From: Symbiobacteriaceae bacterium
Lineage (GTDB): Bacteria > Bacillota_E > Symbiobacteriia > Symbiobacteriales > Symbiobacteriaceae
DNA: 12,515 nt
Assembly (NCBI GenBank): GCA_027356675.1
Contig: DAHVXO010000268.1
Span: forward strand, 1 to 12,515
Direction of reading: 5' to 3'
Shown: piece by piece, positions 6,175 to 12,515 of the stretch
How the letters are laid out: each line of letters starts with the position of its first letter
Numbering within the stretch: position 1 is the first letter of the stretch
Program-made: the position numbers and the translations under genes
Notes under the pieces: generated by a model
What the model was told of the DNA's origin: nothing
Databases searched by the model: none
Seen by the model: only the letters and a program-made list of their open reading frames with translations

Positions 6175-6208
6175 GAGGGGCATGATGCTCGAGAGCATCA
6201 TGCCCCTC
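6175..6208. repeat. 34-bp perfect inverted repeat
   Basis: Two 16-bp arms (6175-6190 and 6193-6208) are exact complements around a 2-bp centre GA. It lies 15 bp beyond the stop codon of the gene ending at 6224 and upstream of the winged-helix operon. There is no U-tract on either side, so it is either a U-less terminator separating the two operons or a palindromic protein-binding site. Confidence 0.65.
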
Positions 6209-6223
6209 CACTGTGTCGCACCG

Positions 6224-6967
6224 CTATGCGGCGTGTTTCGGACCTGTCAGTTGCTTTTCGCGCCCTCGTTTCCGGTGCCAGCGCTTATTCGCCGTCACCA
6301 CGGCTGCGACCACCCCGGACGGCATTGCCAGACGTCCCGCAAGCGTCGTCAGCCAGTGGGCCGAATTCGGTGTCCGCAGGCGCCAATACGCCACATACTC
6401 GGTGAGGACGATCCGGACCTTCCCGGGATTGCAGCCGAGCCATGAGGCAACGCCGCAAACGGCCTCGCCGAAGTCATGGTCACCGGCGGCCCAGACCTGC
6501 CGCACGAGCCCTGGAGTCAGCGGAGCTCCGGACCGAAGGGCACGCTGTACTTGAATGGCAGCCCCTTTGATCGCGCGGGAGTCGCTGTATATGGCACGGC
6601 GCAAGGCCTGGAAAAACTGATGCACCAGGTCTCTGGCCTTCTTCAGCGTCCTCAGAACTTGAATAACGAAGCCATTCCAAACCGGCGTCGGTACTTGTAC
6701 GGACCCGGCTTTGGATGCGATCTCTACCCCGCGGTCGCTCACCGCCACATGAAGGGCCGCATTGCTTGGCCCCCATAGATGAGCCACACTCCGAGCCCCT
6801 AAGTCTCGGTGATCCGGGAGTAGCGGCTGGGCGGCCATTCGCCAGCCCGCCGCAGGCCTCCTTCCCCCTCCCCCTTGCCCGTCAATCCGGGCGAAGCGGC
6901 CAAGCGAAAGTCGCCCCGGGTAGATGGTCACGTGGCCGCAGCGGCGCGAAATCTGCGCTACCATCAC
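6224..6967 (-). CDS. Unknown protein (247 residues) co-transcribed with the methyltransferase
   Basis: The open frame extends to 6979. Possible starts are TTG at 6979 or 6976, GTG at 6967 and ATG at 6964; AGGGG (6980-6984) is the only ribosome binding site and fits none ideally, so the GTG is a compromise. The N-terminal 40 residues are Gly/Arg-rich and may be flexible. The middle has SNAALHVAVSDRGVEIASK, then the helical stretch GFVIQVLRTLKKARDLVHQF. The C-terminal half is helical, with conserved-looking GEAVCGVASWLGCNPGKV and LTTLAGRLAMPSGVVAAVV, and ends very basic (KRWHRKRGREK). I recognise no family; the basic helical end could contact nucleic acid. It starts 12 to 24 nt after the methyltransferase stop, so the two form an operon. 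Confidence 0.6.
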   Translation of the reverse strand: MMVAQISRRCGHVTIYPGRLSLGRFARIDGQGGGGRRPAAGWRMAAQPLLPDHRDLGARSVAHLWGPSNAALHVAVSDRGVEIASKAGSVQVPTPVWNGFVIQVLRTLKKARDLVHQFFQALRRAIYSDSRAIKGAAIQVQRALRSGAPLTPGLVRQVWAAGDHDFGEAVCGVASWLGCNPGKVRIVLTEYVAYWRLRTPNSAHWLTTLAGRLAMPSGVVAAVVTANKRWHRKRGREKQLTGPKHAA

Positions 6968-6991
6968 GGCAGACAACAACCCCTTTTTGGC

Positions 6992-7912
6992 TCACGGCCG
7001 TTCAAATACAACGATGTCCTCTGTGACGGGGATCGGATGCCCGGTCTGACGGGATTCAAGCCGCTGGAACCACGAAGCCCGCTCGTGAATGATGCCCTCG
7101 CCGTCGACCCGGAAGAGCAGGGCGGTTCGCCTGTGCTGGTAGACCCAGCCGGCGGCCTCCGCTGCTTCGATCATCCAGTTCAGCAGGAGCACCGGGCGCC
7201 CATCGAGCCGGATATCCCTGACCACTACAGCCTGCCACCCACCCGGCTTCACGACCTGGTGGAGCTGCTCCATGATCTGGGTAACAGCCCGGCGATATTC
7301 CTCCGGAGTCATGTACCCCAGATGCGACTGCTTGTGATTGGAACCGTAGGTCCCCTGTGAGGTCTGCGAGCGGGGACCGCCCATGGTTACAGGGCGGATC
7401 TCGTAGCCTGTGGCTGCCATGCGGGCTTCTCTGGCTTTCCGATCCCTGGCTGCGGGATGCTGACGAAGCATCGAGGCGTAGGGTGGACTCCACAGTGCCC
7501 CGTCGAACCGGCCGTCGACCAGGGTCGCCATCTCTCGGGCGTCTCCTTGGACAAGGAGTGCCTTTCCAGGTGCCCCAAGCGCGAAGTTGTGGGCCAAGTT
7601 CCAGCGTGCCTGCCGGAGCCACTGAGCATCCAGCTCTATCCCTACGCCATCGATTCCGAGCCAGCAGGCCTCGACGAGCTCCGTCCCGATGCCCGCGGTG
7701 GGCACGAGGATGCGCTCTCCCGGGGCACTGTAGCGCTGCAGGAGTGCCCTGGCCAGTTCAGGCAGCATGGTGGCGGGGTGGCGGTTCGGATCGCCTTGGT
7801 TATAGCGTCCCTTCCGTTGCCGCTCACGTGAAAGCTGTCCGGCCAGGATCAAGCAGCTCAGGTTCGGATCGTCCTGCATCCCAAGAAACGTAGACTGTAC
7901 AGCCCATTCCAT
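6992..7912 (-). CDS. SPPY-type DNA methyltransferase (N4-cytosine/N6-adenine class)
   Basis: A 306-residue protein with an ATG start (7910-7912) and AGGAG about 10 nt upstream. Motif X-like NRHPATMLPELARALL (43-58), the AdoMet-binding motif I PTAGIGT (71-77), acidic motif II GIELD (91-95), motif III GDARE (123-127) and catalytic motif IV SPPY (142-145) appear in that order, followed by GSNHKQSHLGYMTPEEYRR and VVKPGGWQAVVVRD (220-233), typical of PF01555-like amino-methyltransferases. SPPY usually signals N4-cytosine methylation, but N6-adenine cannot be excluded. Motif I here has PTAGIGT instead of the common DPxxGSGT. No cognate restriction endonuclease gene is recognisable beside it, so it looks like an orphan or part of a larger modification module with the GHKL ATPase upstream. 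The C-terminus may help read the target. Confidence 0.8.
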   Translation of the reverse strand: MEWAVQSTFLGMQDDPNLSCLILAGQLSRERQRKGRYNQGDPNRHPATMLPELARALLQRYSAPGERILVPTAGIGTELVEACWLGIDGVGIELDAQWLRQARWNLAHNFALGAPGKALLVQGDAREMATLVDGRFDGALWSPPYASMLRQHPAARDRKAREARMAATGYEIRPVTMGGPRSQTSQGTYGSNHKQSHLGYMTPEEYRRAVTQIMEQLHQVVKPGGWQAVVVRDIRLDGRPVLLLNWMIEAAEAAGWVYQHRRTALLFRVDGEGIIHERASWFQRLESRQTGHPIPVTEDIVVFERP

Positions 7913-7918
7913 GCAAGT

Positions 7919-7939
7919 CCAACTCCTAGTGAGAGTTGG
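7919..7939 (-). promoter_or_regulatory. Hairpin overlapping the methyltransferase ribosome binding site
   Basis: A 7-bp perfect inverted repeat (7919-7925 with 7933-7939, CCAACTC/GAGTTGG, 7-nt loop) contains the AGGAG ribosome binding site (complement of 7923-7927) partly in the stem. In the mRNA the structure could hide the site and limit translation. Confidence 0.45.
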
Positions 7940-8015
7940 CGCTTGATGCCGGGGGCCCTAAACCCGAGGGATCCCATTGTCGAGGGGTCCGCTCCCTTTC
8001 GGCCTCCTACCCCGG

Positions 8016-8050
8016 CGGTCGGGGGGCGCTCATCGTCGCCCCCCTGACCG
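8016..8050 (-). terminator. GC-rich stem-loop after the GHKL ATPase gene
   Basis: Bases 8016-8028 pair with 8037-8050 over 13 bp (one bulged T at 8045), with an 8-nt loop. It lies 48 bp beyond the stop codon at 8098. No U-tract follows on the minus strand, so it may attenuate rather than stop transcription into the methyltransferase gene. The rest of the gap (7940-8097) shows no gene or clear promoter. Confidence 0.45.
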
Positions 8051-8097
8051 TTACGAGTGCATCAGAGGCAGTAAAACGGTACCGATGCCCGTGACGA

Positions 8098-10077
8098 CTA
8101 TCGGGCGATAACGAGAGCCAGATACTGACTCAGAGAGTCCTGGGGTAGGCCAATCACGGCCGAGGCAAGGCAGTGCTTGATGAACACTGCGTCCCCCAGG
8201 GCGCCTCGCAGCGGGTGGTCCCAGTTGATGAAAAACTGCCGGGCGTCCGCGTCCACTTCGTAGCACAGACGGCTGTGCCGTCCGTGGCAGAGGTTGATCC
8301 GGAACACCTCGCCGGCAATGTCAAGCATCTGAGTCAGACGGGAGGCCGGCAGCGTCAGGATGCGGGTGCCCATGTCCACCTGGTAGGGGACATTTGCCGG
8401 CATGTCGGCGAATTCCACGGCAAAGGCACGCAGGGCGCCCTCTGGCCGGATCTGCACCGGTTCTGCCAGCATCAGTTCTCCGTCGGCGGGGCGGTGTGCC
8501 ATTAGGCGTTCCCACAGCCGGTCGTTATTGGCGGCCATGACTGCAATCGCACCGGCGGCGTCCAGGAAGGCGGTCCTTTGCGCGTCGAGCCGCTTGAGAA
8601 GCGCCTTCGCGCTGCTTGTTACCTCGCTGTGGCGAAGGATCTCGGCCACCAGGTCTTTCAACAGACCGCCCAGACCGTCCTCGGTGCCCACCAGGACCCG
8701 CCGAATCGCCCGAAATACCGGACTCTCCGGGTACAGTCCTTCACGGCCGGGCAATATGTCCCGTCGCGCATCGACCCCTTCCACGTGCAGTTCGCCCGTG
8801 ATGTGGTTGGTCAGCGCGACGTGGGCAGGACCGCTGACGCAAGCCTCGGCGCCGAACCAGTTGGGGGCGCCGAGCTCCACGCCCTTCACTCGGATGGAGA
8901 TGCCCCGCAGCTCCCCCGGATGGATGGCCGTTGGGGAACCCAGGAGATATCCTCTCACCCGGAGACCATCCTCCCCATCGAAGTCGACCGTACGATACAG
9001 AGAGCGCAAGTTCCCTTCAATGGCCCGCTCCGGGCAGTACACCTGCCGTTCGATCCGACGGCACGACAGTGCCAAAATGGTCTGTTGGCTGCGGTCGTGC
9101 CCCGTGTCGACGTAGACAGGAAGGGTCTGCGGCGGGTAGAGCAGCATCTGAGCGGCGTCGGCGGGATAACGCTGGGCAATCAGCCCGCCCGGATTGTGTA
9201 CCGGGACCGGGCAGAGCCTGGCCAACTGCCAGAGGAAGTGCTCCAACCCGCTCTTGGCCTCGATGTTCCGCCCCCGCTTCGCCGGCGCGTTGAGACGTCT
9301 CACAACGAAGTCTTCCAGAGGGTCCATCTCGATGGTCGTACCGCTGCTGCGATACTCTCCCGGGTGAGCCGCTTCAAGTCGAACATTCCAGAGCGAACTG
9401 ACCTGCGCCAGGTCGGTCTGTTCTCCGTAAGCCCGAAAAGCTGTGAAGTCGATTGTCGCCTTCAGCCAGACGCGCTCTGCTGCGAACGTATACCGGATCC
9501 GACACCGCCGCCCGGGTGGTAGGGCTATGACTGGGGATGGCGGCACCAGGCGGGGCTCCACCCCCTCCTCCCCCTCCAGTTCCCAGGAGAGGTCCGACAG
9601 GAGATGCAGGTGCTCCTGCGCCAAAGCGACGTATGGGAAGATACGGTTCACGGGCACTAGCCCGTCGCCCGGAACATCGAGCACGATGGAGTCGGTCATG
9701 GGCACGGCGCTCTTGGTGCGCACCGTTAGGTACCCACAGTAGCGCGCCGGTGACAGTGAACCGATTCCCTTGCCGCCAATCCGTTCACGGACCCCGCTCG
9801 GACTGAACCGCTTCGCCTCTGCGTTCCGGCCGATGCGCATGTAATCCATCACCAACTGCCGTGGATTCATGCCTGCGCCGTCGTCCGACACGGTGAGGCT
9901 CCGATGGTCGCAATCGATCCGGAGCACGACTTGTGTGGCGTCAGCGTCGTACGCATTGGCGATGAGTTCCTTAACGCATTCCTCGAACGTCTTGTAGCTC
10001 CCGCTCAGGTCGTCAATCACGGTACCGCTGATGGCGATGGCGGGGGCTTGTGCCCCCGCGTCCTCAATGACGTTCAC
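8098..10077 (-). CDS. GHKL-fold ATPase, MORC/paraMORC-like
   Basis: A 659-residue protein with a GTG start (10075-10077) 8 nt after AGGAGG. The N-terminal 130 residues hold the Bergerat ATP-binding fold: motif I ECVKELIANAYDADAT (33-48) with E37, N41 and D44, motif II DDGAGM (65-70), and the lid motif GGKGIGSLSP (101-110). This layout is that of MutL, Hsp90 and MORC proteins rather than histidine kinases; there is no phospho-acceptor domain. The remaining 500 residues have no recognisable nuclease motif; a GHKL-transducer (S5-like) domain is expected around 200-350. ParaMORC proteins are known in restriction-modification neighbourhoods, where they may act as ATP-driven DNA clamps. Here the TGT-like gene lies upstream and a methyltransferase downstream. 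ATP binding is confident; a role in modification or defence is inferred. Confidence 0.8.
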   Translation of the reverse strand: MNVIEDAGAQAPAIAISGTVIDDLSGSYKTFEECVKELIANAYDADATQVVLRIDCDHRSLTVSDDGAGMNPRQLVMDYMRIGRNAEAKRFSPSGVRERIGGKGIGSLSPARYCGYLTVRTKSAVPMTDSIVLDVPGDGLVPVNRIFPYVALAQEHLHLLSDLSWELEGEEGVEPRLVPPSPVIALPPGRRCRIRYTFAAERVWLKATIDFTAFRAYGEQTDLAQVSSLWNVRLEAAHPGEYRSSGTTIEMDPLEDFVVRRLNAPAKRGRNIEAKSGLEHFLWQLARLCPVPVHNPGGLIAQRYPADAAQMLLYPPQTLPVYVDTGHDRSQQTILALSCRRIERQVYCPERAIEGNLRSLYRTVDFDGEDGLRVRGYLLGSPTAIHPGELRGISIRVKGVELGAPNWFGAEACVSGPAHVALTNHITGELHVEGVDARRDILPGREGLYPESPVFRAIRRVLVGTEDGLGGLLKDLVAEILRHSEVTSSAKALLKRLDAQRTAFLDAAGAIAVMAANNDRLWERLMAHRPADGELMLAEPVQIRPEGALRAFAVEFADMPANVPYQVDMGTRILTLPASRLTQMLDIAGEVFRINLCHGRHSRLCYEVDADARQFFINWDHPLRGALGDAVFIKHCLASAVIGLPQDSLSQYLALVIAR

Positions 10078-10085
10078 AAAGATAA

Positions 10086-10135
10086 CCTCCTGCGCCCGGC
10101 CCCCAGGGGCCGAGCAATAATGCTTGGCCCCGGGG
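10086..10135. repeat. Intergenic hairpin repeat, copy A (leader of GHKL ATPase gene)
   Basis: Plus strand: CCTCCTGCGCCCGGCCCC, a 2-nt variable centre, GGGGCCGAGCA, then TAATGCTTGGCCCC. The inner part (10097-10112) is a 7-bp GC hairpin. On the minus strand the CCTCCT end is the AGGAGG ribosome binding site of the ATPase gene. The block is nearly identical to copy B at 11579-11635. Confidence 0.65.
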
Positions 10136-10189
10136 GCTTTGGATCAACAGGATCAGAAAGGGTGCGCTGCACCCCAGGAGCACGACCAG

Positions 10190-11566
10190 CTACCAACCTG
10201 CCGCCTCGCTGCGGTCGTGGTGTGCCAGGGCCAGCTCCATCACTTCGATATTGTTTCGGACTAGGAGCCCGTAGGTTTGCGGCGACAGCGGCCGGCCGTC
10301 ATGGAGTCGCCGCCAGTGGAAGTCACCGCCAGCGGGAGAGCAATAGAGCCACTTCCCGCGGGCTGCATACCCTGCGGCAGTGCCGGTATCGGCCCACGTA
10401 ATGCCCATGGAGCGCAGATGCCGGATCACCGATGGCCTGCCCTGGCCGAGAAAGTGTTTCGGACCCGGGAGCCGCTCCTGGAGCAGCTCCGCGACCCGGT
10501 GCACCTTGTCCGCCGGGGCCATGCAGACGCTACCAATGACCCAGATTGCCCGGCCTGCCATAACCTCTTCAGCCTGACCGCTTGCTATGGCCACCGCCAC
10601 AGACTCCAGGTAAGACTGTTCTTCAAACCCCTGAATAACGTACCCCCTGATCCTCTCCCACGGCGCTGCCTGTAGGGCCCGATTGGCTCTCCAGGTGATT
10701 TCGAGCGCTTCGCGGGGCTGTAACGCCACCCGGGAGAGCATCTGCGGTTCCATCGGCACATCCCCGGCCACGATGACGTCGGCGCCCAGCCGCGTTCCCG
10801 CCTCCAGGAGCCTTGGGGTCAAATCCATGCGGGCGTACTCAGCCAGCCCTTTCCGCATCCACGTTAACCGGCCGCTGTCGAGCATCAGGGGAGCACATTT
10901 GGCTCGAATGATGTCAAGAGCGCGGTCGGTCTGCAGACTGTTGCGGCGGTCCGTGTAGTGGGCCAGGGAGATTAGCGTTGGGATCGGCCGATTCGAGAGG
11001 TCCCAGCCCGCCAGGTTGCTACCCCCGTCCATCACATGGTAAAGCAGCGTCCGCTGGGTCAGCGGGGGTTCAAAGTCCAGTGCGAGTTGCGCCGGCTTTC
11101 CCGGCTTTACCATGACTCGGTACGAGGAACACCCCTGCTCTGTCACCACGCGCTCGACCGCTACTGAGACGTGGAGCCAGAGGCTCCTACCCTCTCGTTT
11201 GGCATGGAAAGTGTCAGGGAACAGAGCACATAGCAGCGCCGCGATCACCGAGCTGTTTTCGACCACGGCGGTGAGTTCAGAGAGGGACAGCCTCTGCCTG
11301 GACAGGGCCGCATTACACGAGCGGCGCAGGTCATGCGCGCAGATGCGGCGCCGTCCCACAATAAACGTTTCGCCTTCGACCTGGAATCGGTGGCTCCGCC
11401 TCCGGCCCAGAAGTGAAAACTCAATCGGCCCGCGCTGGAGGGCGGTAACCCGCCGCATGAGTCTGTCGACCTCACGGATTATCCGCTGCGTCGGGGTGTG
11501 GCTCAGGCGCCGGATCTCGCTCCGCGTCCGGATGCGACCAGGTGAAGTCAGGTGTGGGTAGTCCAT
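10190..11566 (-). CDS. TGT-fold transglycosylase, DpdA-like (putative 7-deazaguanine insertion)
   Basis: A 458-residue protein with an ATG start (11564-11566) 10 nt after AGGAGG. Residues about 175-410 show, in order, the landmarks of the queuine tRNA-ribosyltransferase barrel: LMLDSG (228-232; TGT DSGG Asp), DVIVAGD (263-269; second Asp), YVIQG (309-313; TGT VQGG Gln), IWVIGS (341-346; TGT IGG), HFLGQGRP (371-378; TGT LMGVGKP) and ITWADTG (389-395), where D393 matches the nucleophile. The TGT C-terminal zinc site (CxCxxC...H) is absent. These features match DpdA, the phage and genomic-island paralog that swaps guanine in DNA for a 7-deazaguanine. Residues 1-170 are an Arg-rich extension of unknown role. 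No preQ0 synthesis genes are in view. An RNA substrate, or a DpdA relative with new function, remains possible. Confidence 0.75.
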   Translation of the reverse strand: MDYPHLTSPGRIRTRSEIRRLSHTPTQRIIREVDRLMRRVTALQRGPIEFSLLGRRRSHRFQVEGETFIVGRRRICAHDLRRSCNAALSRQRLSLSELTAVVENSSVIAALLCALFPDTFHAKREGRSLWLHVSVAVERVVTEQGCSSYRVMVKPGKPAQLALDFEPPLTQRTLLYHVMDGGSNLAGWDLSNRPIPTLISLAHYTDRRNSLQTDRALDIIRAKCAPLMLDSGRLTWMRKGLAEYARMDLTPRLLEAGTRLGADVIVAGDVPMEPQMLSRVALQPREALEITWRANRALQAAPWERIRGYVIQGFEEQSYLESVAVAIASGQAEEVMAGRAIWVIGSVCMAPADKVHRVAELLQERLPGPKHFLGQGRPSVIRHLRSMGITWADTGTAAGYAARGKWLYCSPAGGDFHWRRLHDGRPLSPQTYGLLVRNNIEVMELALAHHDRSEAAGW

Positions 11567-11578
11567 CGGTACTTTTCC

Positions 11579-11635
11579 TCCTGCGCCCGGCCCCTACGGG
11601 GCCGAGCAGGTTAGTGCTGCGGCCCCATGTGGGGC
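11579..11635. repeat. Intergenic hairpin repeat, copy B (leader of TGT-like gene)
   Basis: Shares CCTCCTGCGCCCGGCCCC and GGGGCCGAGCA with copy A around a 3-nt centre TAC, then TTAGTGCTGCGGCCCC. Two hairpins are possible: 11588-11604 (7 bp) and 11622-11635 (6 bp). As in copy A, the CCTCCT end supplies the ribosome binding site of the following minus-strand gene. Confidence 0.65.
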
Positions 11636-11685
11636 GAATGTAACGGGGGCCCGGGTCTTAATGACGTCCGGGTGAGGGTCCTTGT

Positions 11686-12465
11686 CTACCAGTTGGCCGC
11701 TTCCTGGCCGAGTAACTCAGGATCCCATAGATGCCTCACATCGCTCAGCCGTCCTTCGGCTGTATCGTGGAACCCCGGCGAAGCCGGAGCCCACTTCCAA
11801 ATGGCAGCGAACCGTTCCAGTGAAAGACCGGGCCCCAGACCACCAGGGCGGCGCGAGAGGTACCGCAGCACGCCCCCGGTGTCGACCGGGAGATCCAGGG
11901 TCTTTGCTTCGGGATCGGGGTACTTCGCCTGGTAGGGATACGGAGAAAGTACCTCGGCTACCATCTGTCCGAACCGGCTCGGGTGGTTGTAGACGCGCTT
12001 GATGATAAAGTTGCGTCCGCTGGCAAAAGCTCGTTCCACCCCTCTGGCTCCAGGGTCAAAAGCTACCCAGTGCACATACAGGTGAACGGCTGCGAGAAGA
12101 GGCCAGCGGTCAGGCGTCATGGCTGCCGGTACCAGGACACCACTAGGACTGCTGGAGGCGCGGCACCCGGCAGCAATCAGGTCGGTGCGGAGCGAAGCGA
12201 CGGCATCTTCGTGGTACTCCGCTCCAATGTCCCTGAGCATCTGCTCCAGGACGCCGTTGCTCAAGACCACACCGCCACCGCGCGTCGGGCACAGTTCCGG
12301 GGGCAACCACTCTCCACTAAGAATGTCCTTGGCTGTGGCCACCGCAAACAACTCCTTTGGCGCTTGTTCGCCAAATATAACGACTTCCACGAGATTACCC
12401 CGCCAATAGCTGAGCCCGGAGTTGTTTATCTCCCACCGGATACGCCAGGGGCGTATCCGGTGCAA
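11686..12465 (-). CDS. Unknown protein, first gene of the putative modification block
   Basis: The open frame begins with a TTG (12463-12465) and encodes 259 residues, but that codon is directly followed by a 13-bp hairpin and has a ribosome binding site only 2 nt away. A GTG at 12388-12390, giving about 234 residues beginning at the VEVVIFGEQ segment, is a realistic alternative. I recognise no family. The chain contains AAVHLYVHWVAFDPGARG, the basic FASGRNFIIKRVYNHPSRFG and PYPYQAKYPDPEAKTLDL, and ends in EAANW, reminiscent of the EAAGW end of the next protein (possibly chance). No membrane helix or signal peptide is seen. It precedes the TGT-like gene by 119 bp, so it may belong to the same module. 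Confidence 0.55.
   Translation of the reverse strand: MHRIRPWRIRWEINNSGLSYWRGNLVEVVIFGEQAPKELFAVATAKDILSGEWLPPELCPTRGGGVVLSNGVLEQMLRDIGAEYHEDAVASLRTDLIAAGCRASSSPSGVLVPAAMTPDRWPLLAAVHLYVHWVAFDPGARGVERAFASGRNFIIKRVYNHPSRFGQMVAEVLSPYPYQAKYPDPEAKTLDLPVDTGGVLRYLSRRPGGLGPGLSLERFAAIWKWAPASPGFHDTAEGRLSDVRHLWDPELLGQEAANW
12434..12462 (-). promoter_or_regulatory. 13-bp perfect hairpin at the start of the 259-residue gene
   Basis: Arms 12434-12446 and 12450-12462 (CACCGGATACGCC / GGCGTATCCGGTG) are exact complements with a 3-nt loop. On the minus strand it begins immediately after the TTG at 12463-12465. No U-tract follows, so it is not a classical terminator. It may be a leader structure or an operator palindrome, which would argue for the downstream GTG start. 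Confidence 0.5.
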
Positions 12466-12515
12466 TCTCCGCGGGGTGCACCCATACGGGGTAGGTCCCC
12501 CGCCGGATCAGCGCT

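Noticed and set aside
8578..9522. Long plus-strand frame (314 residues) opposite the GHKL ATPase
   Set aside because: It is antisense to a gene with clear ATPase motifs; long antisense frames are common in GC-rich coding DNA.

Overview
The window is GC-rich bacterial DNA. Almost every convincing gene reads on the minus strand, so transcription runs from high to low coordinates. Strong AGGAGG-type ribosome binding sites 8 to 10 nt before GTG, TTG or ATG starts suggest a high-GC Firmicute-like host (for example a Symbiobacterium, Thermaerobacter or Limnochordia-type organism; inference only). No ribosomal, tRNA or core metabolic gene is visible. A conjugation coupling ATPase, a replication-relaxation protein, a tubulin-type segregation cassette and several repeat arrays point to a conjugative plasmid or integrative element.

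In transcription order: (1) 12465-6224, an accessory block holding an unknown 259-residue protein, a queuine tRNA-ribosyltransferase-fold (TGT/DpdA-like) protein, a GHKL (MORC/paraMORC-like) ATPase, an SPPY-type DNA methyltransferase and an unknown 247-251-residue protein. The TGT-like and GHKL genes each follow a copy of the same intergenic hairpin repeat. This block looks like a DNA modification or defence module. (2) 6223-4307, a promoter and repeat region, then a small winged-helix protein and a tubulin/FtsZ/CetZ-superfamily GTPase 14 nt apart, the gene order of a TubR-TubZ (type III) partition operon. (3) 4306-3291, a possible small ORF and a two-helix membrane protein. (4) 3290-2114, about 1.2 kb with no convincing gene but three different repeat families. 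(5) 2113-1, a replication-relaxation protein with its own good promoter, then a type IV coupling protein that runs off the window edge.

The most interesting observation is that an 11-bp motif (TAnnGCGGCAn) found as two tandem copies in front of the winged-helix gene recurs in two phased clusters at 3129-3230, about 1 kb beyond the end of the tubulin gene. The spacing is one helical turn, as expected for a centromere-like array bound by a TubR-like protein. The second is the TGT-like protein, which keeps all the collinear TGT active-site motifs but lacks the zinc-binding end, next to a GHKL ATPase and a methyltransferase: a gene set that does not match the published dpd cluster as I know it.
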